A stretch of 64,000 nt of DNA from Panicum virgatum (Eukaryota > Streptophyta > Magnoliopsida > Poales > Poaceae), in contig NC_053144.1 in the NCBI RefSeq assembly GCF_016808335.1, forward strand, positions 70,355,400 through 70,419,399, read 5' to 3'. Shown here one piece after another: positions 57,201 to 64,000 of this stretch (position 1 is the stretch's first letter; each line of letters opens with the position of its first letter). Both the position numbers and the translations under genes were made by a program. The notes under the pieces were generated by a model. It made no database searches. It was given only the letters and a program-made list of their open reading frames with translations, and was not told the DNA's origin.

Positions 57201-57388
57201 TTGGGCCCGAGCGGTGCGGGGGCCTCCTGCCGCGGCGGCGCGTCCGGCGGCGGCACCCCCATGATGGAGCCCAGGAACTGCGAATCGTCCATCCCCGGCG
57301 CCTGCGGGGGCGGCGGGAGTCGGAGCTCGGGCGGCCAGTCGGTCTCCGGTGGGGTGAGCTGCTGGGCCCCGGCGGGCGCGGCGTCCAT
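48222..57388 (-). CDS. NERD: NERD-type chromatin/silencing protein: PHD, SWIB, Plus3, GYF, WG motifs
   Basis: Twelve coding exons (57388-57051, 56951-56872, 55980-55796, 55283-54215, 54138-54011, 53620-53561, 53462-53412, 53314-53244, 52890-52745, 52424-48966, 48884-48730, 48650-48222) join in phase to 2056 residues. Order: [10 protein letters not shown] basic patch; PHD-type zinc region (from C98, [13 protein letters not shown]) and further CxxC pairs; 14-residue repeats (316-365); SWIB/MDM2 (about 368-447); Plus3 (about 497-620); charged helix ([21 protein letters not shown]); GYF (about 797-845, [15 protein letters not shown]); a long disordered part with tandem repeats; WG/GW motifs (PWGEP, LWGVQ, VGWQP). 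Arabidopsis NERD binds histone H3 and ARGONAUTE2 in RNA-directed silencing. The CCCH finger of the paralogous C3H44 type is absent, favouring NERD. One intron is AT-AC. The orthologue assignment is inferred. Confidence 0.9.
49365..51155 (-). repeat. degenerate coding tandem repeats, about 235 bp per unit, about 8 units
   Basis: Units in exon 10 of the NERD-like gene start at CKMEE-type motifs encoded near 51150, 50945, 50710, 50475, 50240, 49995 and 49785, with a partial last copy. Shared blocks are C(K)MEE..NQQ, ASN..L(H/N)QPPH, (D)[14 protein letters not shown] and LTS..PENL. The units starting near 50710, 50475 and 50240 are the most alike. Confidence 0.88.
52891..53243 (-). other. AT-AC (U12-type) intron of the NERD-like gene
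   Basis: Exon 8 ends ..AGAAAAGA and exon 9 begins ACTTAGAGAATG, joining in phase as [10 protein letters not shown]. The intron begins ATATCCTC, one base from the U12 consensus ATATCCTT, and ends ATAC. TCCTTGAC, an exact match to the U12 branch consensus, lies at 52908-52901 on the minus strand, with its branch adenine 11 nt from the acceptor. No GT donor exists that keeps the frame. Confidence 0.88.
54785..54960 (-). repeat. 42-bp coding tandem repeat in exon 4 of the NERD-like gene
   Basis: Four to five copies of a 14-residue unit of the type (V/I)xNExxPLPVDT. Spacing is 42 bp, so copy-number change keeps the reading frame. It lies just before the SWIB domain. Confidence 0.92.
55537..55739. 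mobile_element. Stowaway-like MITE in intron 3 of the NERD-like gene
   Basis: The right end is GGAACGGAGGGAG followed by TA. The left end, TA-CTCCGTTCC, lacks about four bases of the full CTCCCTCCGTTCC. The interior is AT-rich with CTTGTC/GACAAG subterminal matches. Confidence 0.85.
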
Positions 57389-59313
57389 GGATCGGGCCCC
57401 GGGGGTTAGGGCTGGCGGCGGGGCGGCGGTCGGCGGGGAGCGCGTCGCCGTCGTCGCGGCGGTCTAATCCGGGGGGGTCGCGTGCCCCGACCGCGTGCGT
57501 GCCTGTGGGCGCAACGCAGGAAGCAGCTGCTGCTGCTTGCTGCCTGTCCGCCTGGGAAGGGGGAAGGGAATGGGAGGGAGGGACGGGGGAGCAATTTGCA
57601 GGGTGGGGAAGGGGGCTTTCGGCATAAAAGCGAGCAGGTGAAGGGTGGGCCCGTCCGCTTTTGTTTCGGGGGGTTGGCTGGCCGGACCGGTGGGGGCGCG
57701 CACGCGGACACACGGTCAGCCTCTCTCTTGTGTTTTGCGGTTCAGCCCCTGCTGTCTCGGGGATTTGAGTTAGGCGCGGCGCGGCGCGGCGCGGCGCGGC
57801 GCGTGCGGGTTGGCAGTAAAGACTGCAGCTGCAGCTGTCCGTCTGGGCATGGCTGGCTCTCTTTGTTTTCCGCCGCGTGGTTCGCGAGCTTGTTGCGCCT
57901 GCGGCTTTGACTGCCTCCTCCCTACTCCTCCGTTGGAACTGCAAGCTGCAAGCTGCAAGGGCACCAGACAGTAGCAAAAGTCATCGATCGGCATCCGCGG
58001 AACGGCACCTTGTGGAGCACAGCACCCCGTTGTATAGTAACAGGTCGGCAGTTATTTTTGAGAGGTACCGGTCACAGATAATAAGTTGGACGTATGGGCG
58101 CTCGCGTGCAAGTATACAACGGTAGAGATGGCGACGCCTAATCTGTGGTACGTTTTTTTAGGAACTTTCATTCCATTAAACCAGAGATGTGATTATATCA
58201 CTGGATCCTCGACACCCACCGAAAAATGGTATCATGAGAACACACTTACATCCAAGCGCCGCCACAGCGTGCGCAACTCTATTACATTCTTACGCTAAAA
58301 AAAACTCTATTACATTCTCATAATCCACCTGACGTCCTTCCCTCATGTTAAATTAAAAAGAAAACAAGATAAAACAAAAACCAACAGAAATTGGGCCTTG
58401 CTAACATTGGACCAAGGCCCAGAGAGAAAGAAAGCCCAGGGGCCGTTAACGAACGCCGCCCAATTGTCCACCAGCAGCATACACACCAAATCTCAAGAAT
58501 CCCCTCCCACGAACTTCCACCACCAACGCTACCCTCCCATTGGATATCCAAACCCCTGACATTTCCTACTGATACGAATCACTGAAAATTAGAGTATAAA
58601 TAATTATTAAACAATCGCGAATTTCGCCACATACACACGAGCATAAAGGAAGAGGAAATATGCTAGCGCACAGACCGAGTGCACATAGAAGCACAGTGGC
58701 AGCACCAGGCGTACACCCTTCATTTGTTCTCGATGCCAGAGCTTGGGAGCACCCGGGACAGGGCCTGCAACGGTAGAGGCAGCATAAAGGAACAGGAAAC
58801 CCGCCATGGTAACCTAACCTGATCATTCAGATAGTCCAAAGGATTAAAGCGATGCAACCACAACACACCATGCACAAAACAAGACCTATTAATTTCCTTC
58901 CCTATTCCAACCTTATTGGTACAAACTGTAATGCAATGCGCATCAAGGCAACTTTACAATCGGCTTGGTGGAAAATCTAGCACCTTATATAAACGCACAA
59001 AACTACTTATATTCACCACCAGACCTGGGCAATCAAGTTTTACAAATAGGCCAAAAGGGGATATGGGATGACAATGACAAACAACAAATTAAGATTACAC
59101 AATATAGCAACTGCTCCATGGAGGGGCCTTGCAACAGGCCCAAAAGAATCTAGCGCTTTCCCGTTGAAGAATCCGCTCAAGACTACTCCGCCAGCCCTTT
59201 CATTGTTCCACGTGTTGTCTTGCCAGAAAGATGCTTGTGGAGATGTTAGATCCTCATATTAAACAACTGTCATGTACATCAAAACTCTCTCGTTTTGCTT
59301 TTACTTCTCATTC
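57389..59313. other. promoter region of the NERD-like gene and 3' flank of AP2A
   Basis: 57389-58000 is GC-rich and is the NERD-like leader and promoter, with a (GGCGC)n run at about 57773-57802. After that the sequence becomes AT-balanced. A 14-bp repeat CTCTATTACATTCT occurs twice near 58277 and 58307. No certain gene lies here; one small open frame is listed separately. Confidence 0.6.
58607..58807 (-). CDS. small hydrophobic ORF, 66 residues, doubtful
   Basis: An ATG-started frame with two hydrophobic segments, each containing an (F/Y)xFLYA-like piece (MAGFLFLYA near the start, YFLFLYARVYVA near the end). It could encode a small two-segment membrane protein or be chance in an intergenic region. 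No family was recognised and no splice structure is apparent. Confidence 0.25.
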   Translation of the reverse strand: MAGFLFLYAASTVAGPVPGAPKLWHREQMKGVRLVLPLCFYVHSVCALAYFLFLYARVYVAKFAIV

Positions 59314-62300
59314 TCATAGCAATCCAGCAAGCATGGCACCAGGGTCATTGTATGTGGCAGGTGCTGCAGCAGGCAACTGTGGCTGCACCACGGCAGGAGG
59401 TGGGGCTGCCTGAGCCCTTGGGATATCAATCAAATGCTCCTTGATGAATTCCTTCAACCTGTTTAGTAAAATCTTTTAATCAACTTTTCTATTCCCATTA
59501 GCAAGAAACTATTATTTACGAGATGATGGAGCAAGCTTATACTCGAATGTCAAATATTGGTCGCCAGATGCAACTGTTAGCCGGAGTTGAGTCCTGTCTT
59601 GTGGGTCTGTTTCAACTCTTATCTGCAAAGAGTCAAAGATAAGTGACAAAATGTAACATCCTGTCCAAAAAAAAGGTCTTTCTCAAGGGATAAAAATAGG
59701 ACACCAACATACAAGCATACATCACATGTAAGCAGAAGCTAGAAAAATCATTAAGATATATTGCTGTCTTCACAGTTCATGCTACCCTGGATCCAACTGG
59801 ACATTTACCCTAGCCGGAAAAAGAACCCTAAATAAAATTTGCTAGGTTGAACCGGCATGTAGTCCGAACAGAGTTGGTTTCGAATCTAATCATATTTTGC
59901 TCGCCAGTTACAAGTGGTACTCATATGAGTCAGCTCAACTCGATGGTAGAATATGTTTGAACTGGTATAACAATATTGGGTGAAGGGTGCATTGGAGTTC
60001 AGCTGGGGTTCAATTAGTAAAATGGATCAATAGATCAATACCATAATAGCACCAAAAGAATATCAGGCAGCAATCTATTTGCATTCTAAAAATGTAATTC
60101 ATTATGGAAGAAAAATTACCAAGGTACAAAAACCAAGAATGTAAACCGCAGTCAACCATCATGCTTACCAGACAAAGCATCGCAAGTGTTGCTTCAGAAA
60201 AAAATGTAGTGCACGCAACCATATTATTCGGGTTGTTGTCCTAAAACGAACAAGAACTTTAATAGTTTGAAAAAAAAACAAAGGCTCAAATCAAGGAAAC
60301 AAATATCAGATAACATACAAGTCCAGGAGCGACCGCCAAGTGAAGGCTCATAAAAAGATTAGCCATCTCAGGAAGAGGCATCGGTTTCACACCTTTTACC
60401 TGTTTGTTCACATAACAATATTGCAATTAGAAAGATTCTTCCAATAAACACTCAACCCAATAATCATAATGAGATTCTTTCATTTCCCATATCACGCCGA
60501 AGACCACTTTTTAACTCGACTTATCATCCACAGTACAATTGAGGTCTTACCACTTCTTGAACCTTCAGCGAATGAACACTCAGTGCTTTCCACTGGGGGA
60601 AAAATTCATCAGGGGTAAGAGTTATAGGTTGCAAAAATTTATTCAATACAACAGGGAGTCGAAGTTTGGCATCCACCTGCATAAGCAAAACAAAAAAAAC
60701 ATTGTTACCTTGTGAGGAAAAGAGGAAATGGGTGAGCATTGGGACACTAAGGGAGAAAAATATAATTGCATATAAGAATCACCAGTGCAGTTCCAAACGT
60801 ATATGAGAAATCAAGAACAGCAACATCTCTACTTGCACGAAGATTCGCAACCTCAAGTGGAACTTGCACCTACAGAAAACAAAAGAGAATTGAATAAGAC
60901 ATGGAAGAAAACATTAAAGGTGCAAAAACATTATACTACATCAAATAATACCTGCGCTCTTGGAGGGATAGTATCTGGAACTGACGAGAGCTCCATTTTT
61001 AAATGACTAGGAGGCAAAATCAGAGCCCGCACTGACATTAGGGGCGAAGTATTTTTGTTCCCCAGGAAAAGAACGAGACGGCCATGATGAGCACGCCATT
61101 CTGCTTTCAAACCAATCTAGAAACAAAATCCACGAGGAAAAGAAAGTTTGTGTTAATGTTATGGCAAAGCAGATATGCAACATCAGGACTAAAAAAAGTA
61201 CAGCTATGGGAAGGGAACAAAGTTTATTTATGAAAACCTGAATGTGAGGATCCTCATACAGCACTCCACTATCTTTTGTGCACAATATATGAAACTTCTC
61301 CTCAACATTGACAATAGGCTGTATAAAGCATATTTCAGTTCAAGGTGTGAATTGAAGATACATAGTTCAACTTAAGACGGCACTCAATTAGCATACAACC
61401 AAAGTGTAGGAGAGAATAATTGCTTGTATTCCTCCAAACCCTAGAAGGGTGGGATATATAGATCCTATACATGGGCCACTATACATGGGCTCACATATAC
61501 ACCAACACCCCCCCCCCCCCCGCAGTCTAAACTACCGGCGCAACGGTGTTCAAGACTGGACAACAAAAAAGCCAACACCCCCCCCCCCCCCCCCCCCCCC
61601 CCCGCAGTCTGAACTACCGGCGCAGCGGTGTTCAATCCTTTACAGTAAGGGCAGAAGAATCAAACTCGATGGAACAAGAATTGTCAGCTGTAAACTGACG
61701 AATGGAAAGAAGGTTATGAACCATCTGAGGAGCAACAAGGACATTAGAAAGACGAAAGGAACCAGGAGCAGAACCCATGGCGGTGAAAGGAAGGCAAGAC
61801 CCGTCACCAACCATGATGGAAGAAGGACAAGAGGGGTGTGAGGGTCGGACATAAAAGATGATACTGGCATGTGGTGTGGTGTGGAAGGAGGCACCCGAGT
61901 CGGCGATCCACTCGGTGCTGACCGGCGGTGTCCGCCCCATGGCGCTGAAGGACTGCGCCAGTGCGGCCTGGTCACACCCCCCAGGCCAGGTCGGCTGCTG
62001 GCTGGGTGGAGTGGGCGGGGTCTAGGACGGCGCAAACAGGGAAGCAGCGGCGGCGAGCATGGCCGCCGGCTGGGGCTGAGGACGAGGCCCCCACCTGACC
62101 CTGAAACGGCCACATCGAGATGCGCCCTAGCCATGGGGCGCTGAAGGATGGCCAGGGCGTACCTCCAGGGCCAGAAGCAGGAGTGGGAGCCGGAGTCGGG
62201 TCCGGAGTGCCCCGAGCACCACCACCACATCCCAGAGGGCGGAGCCAGGTGGGAGGACGAAGTGCCGTGCTCGGTGAAGGGGACAACGGGTGGGACAAGG

Positions 62301-64000
62301 GAGTAGGGCTTCTCTGCGGCGACCCGACGAGTGAGAGCGTCGGCCGCAGAACGCTCGCGCTCCCAAGCGAGGGCAGCCGCGCGGGCCCGCTCCTGAGCCG
62401 CCGAAGCCTCGGACTTGGCGGCGAGGAGGGTCGCGGCGAGAGTGTCGTCGGCCGTAGCAGCTCCGGCGGCGATCGGCTGCTCGCGGAAGACACGGCGGTG
62501 AACGGCGCATCCGCGGGGGGCATACCGAACGCAGGCACGGGCGCCCCAGGCGCGGGCATCGCGGGCAGAGGCACCGCGGGCGCAGCCACGGGCGTCTGCG
62601 CCGCTTGCGCGGCGTGCGCGGCGGGCGCTACGGCAGCCTGTGCGGCGTGAGCCCGCGCGAGCTTGGCCTCGAGGTCCCGGAGGGCGGCCGCGAGGCGGGC
62701 GGCGGCGGCGCCTGGCGCGCCCGCGCCTGCCTGGAGCAGAGGAGCGGCGGCGGCCACGTCTGCGCCGGCGGCGGCACGCGGCCACGCACCCGTGGATCCA
62801 GCGCCAGGGGCAGGCCCAGCTCGCAGCACAGCAGCAGGCCGTGCACATGGCCCCACGCGCGGATGGCAGCCCGACGTGCAGGAACCAGAGGCGGTCGCGC
62901 TCGCGCACATGTGGCCAGCAAAGGCACCCGCGGCCGGCTGCAAGCACACGAGCGCGGAGCAGCTGGCCTGGGCGACGGCGGCGGCCTGGGTGGCGACGGC
63001 AGGGCCTGCGCCTAGGAGCAGAGGATGCGCCAACACGCGCCCAGGGGCGGCCACGGCGGCTGCATCCGCGCCGGCAGCAGCAATGGCGGCGACGGCCCCG
63101 CCTTGGAGCAGGGAAGGCGGTGGCGCGCCCTGGCGGGGCCCCCGCGCCCACGGCCAGAGGAGCGCCAGGGGCGGCGGATCTGGCTGCGCCAGGGGGGCGC
63201 AAAGGCTGCGAGAGCGCCCGCGCCGGCCACGGTCGCGCCTCCGCCGGCTAGGCTCGCGCTGGCGGTCAGTGCGACGCCGGCAGCAGGGGCAGCAACGGTG
63301 CCCTGGGTCCAGGCGGGAGCAGAGGAAGGGGGAGGGAAGGAGAGGGAAGGGAAGGGGGGAGGGGGGCGGCGGATATACATGTAGGAGAGAATAATTGCTT
63401 GTATTCCTCCAAACCCTAGAAGGGTGGGATATATAGATCCTATACATAGGCCTCTAGATGGGCCTCTATACATGGGCTCACATATACACCAACACAAAGG
63501 AAATACACTACTACCTGAACTGAGTTGGACTGGTCCTCAAGGGTAGCTAGTGCCAAGTCACCTACTGGACTTTGATTAGCGTCTAATCCTTGGGCAGGAT
63601 GTTGCTCTACAGCAGGAGGGGCCTCTATTGCAAGAGGACCCAAAAGATCTGCTAGGAGGTCTGCAGGAGAAGTAGAACGGGATGTCGAAGGAGGTTCAAC
63701 TTTAATCTCATTGTTGATCTCAGTAATGTTTGTGGCATTGCTCTCAACTTCAACGGGACCATTTTCTTTGGGAGCTTCAACAGGTGGGTTGGGAGCTTCT
63801 TCATAAGTAGCACTGCTCTCCTGAACATCAGAAACAGTTTGCCTTGGCATCTTCACAAGAGTGAGATGATTAGCTGCTGGAGCTGATCCATTTGCAGAGG
63901 GGTGATCAGCTACAACAAGAGCACTGGAAGTTTGCTGCTGACTTCGTAGCTTTATAGCACTTTGCTCGGCTGTGTCAACTTCAGCATCTTCAGCCTTCTT
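59314..64000 (-). CDS. AP2A: AP-2 complex alpha-adaptin, C-terminal part (cut by window edge)
   Basis: Nine exons are in the window: 64000-63515 (partial), 61318-61238, 61116-60952, 60869-60783, 60676-60551, 60399-60319, 60240-60169, 59622-59543, 59458-59314. All phases join, giving 440 C-terminal residues; the N-terminal trunk lies beyond 64000. The first exon is the end of the trunk and the hinge (AEDAEVDTAEQSAIKLRSQQ; SPADLLADLLGPLAIE). The rest is the appendage (CTKDSGVLYEDPHIQ; EWRAHHGRLVLFLGNKNTS; LRLPVVLNKFLQPITL; EMANLF; LKEFIKEHL). Alpha-adaptin is a large subunit of the AP-2 clathrin adaptor at the plasma membrane; the trunk binds cargo and phosphoinositide, and the appendage recruits endocytic accessory proteins. 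A copia remnant sits in the intron after the hinge exon, apparently spliced out since all exons are intact. Confidence 0.94.
61509..61640. repeat. duplicated poly-C tract at the copia polypurine site
   Basis: C14 (61508-61521) and C26 (61578-61603) are each followed by nearly the same sequence (CGCAGTCT(A/G)AACTACCGGCG), period 82 bp. In element orientation both G tracts are followed by TGTTGG, the LTR start. Confidence 0.9.
61632..61940 (-). pseudogene. copia protease fragment
   Basis: A 102-codon frame contains a WIADSGASFHTT motif, the aspartic protease active site (DSGA) of Ty1/copia polyproteins, then LVAPQMVHNLLSIRQ, typical of the region just after it. The frame stops before any integrase zinc finger. 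It is a remnant inside the deleted copia element. Confidence 0.85.

Larger units (their letters stand above)
61405..63494 (-). mobile_element. deleted Ty1/copia element in an AP2A intron
   Basis: Two short direct LTRs, 61405-61507 (103 bp) and 63380-63494 (115 bp), are bounded by the target-site duplication CAAAG (61400-61404, 63495-63499). In minus-strand sense they begin TGTTGGTGTATATG and end TCTCCTACA. Between them are a GC-rich low-complexity gag-like frame and a copia protease-like piece, then a poly-G (plus-strand poly-C) tract at the polypurine position. Integrase and reverse transcriptase are missing, so the element is not autonomous. The LTRs differ by an indel of about 12 bp. Confidence 0.9.

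Noticed and set aside
1..64000. CRISPR arrays, operons, integrons or a phage-like system
   Set aside because: The window is plant nuclear DNA with spliced genes; no regularly spaced direct-repeat array with unique spacers is present.
1..64000. tRNA or rRNA genes
   Set aside because: None was recognised by eye; a tRNAscan-SE or Infernal run would be decisive.

Overview
The window is nuclear DNA from a grass (Poaceae, probably panicoid; the species cannot be fixed from sequence alone). Support comes from intron-rich plant genes with GC-rich first exons, Stowaway and Tourist MITEs with the typical grass ends, a CACTA element, and Ty3/gypsy and copia LTR elements. No prokaryotic or organellar gene organisation is visible. 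All exon structures below were assembled by hand from splice sites, reading phase and family knowledge.

Layout. 1-3948: the 5' part of a minus-strand Ty3/gypsy element (LTR plus broken gag) running off the left edge. 7024-9961 (+): a three-exon GT-2/GTL1-type trihelix transcription factor. About 10-26 kb: a long gene-poor stretch with MITEs, tandem duplications and foldbacks. 26285-27316 (+): a single-exon receptor-like cytoplasmic kinase. 28213-39791 (-): a PIR2-like/DUF3615 gene that is a pseudogene. It is split by two separate solo LTRs in its coding exons and a CACTA element in an intron, and it also has a premature stop and a frameshift. About 39.8-43.2 kb: repeats, an LTR, and two copies of a 66-bp segment lying just upstream of the pseudogene and of the next gene. 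43421-47267 (+): a 14-exon DUF726 (TMCO4-like) membrane alpha/beta-hydrolase. 48222-57388 (-): a 12-exon, 2056-residue NERD-type protein (PHD, SWIB, Plus3, GYF, WG motifs), convergent with the DUF726 gene. 59314-64000+ (-): the 3' part of the AP-2 alpha-adaptin gene, with a deleted copia element in one intron.

The genes do not form a pathway; this is ordinary plant gene order. The most notable signals are a well-supported AT-AC (U12-type) intron in the NERD-like gene, expanded tandem protein repeats in the same gene, the layered transposon damage of the DUF3615 gene with exact target-site duplications, and the duplicated segment shared by two head-to-head promoters.
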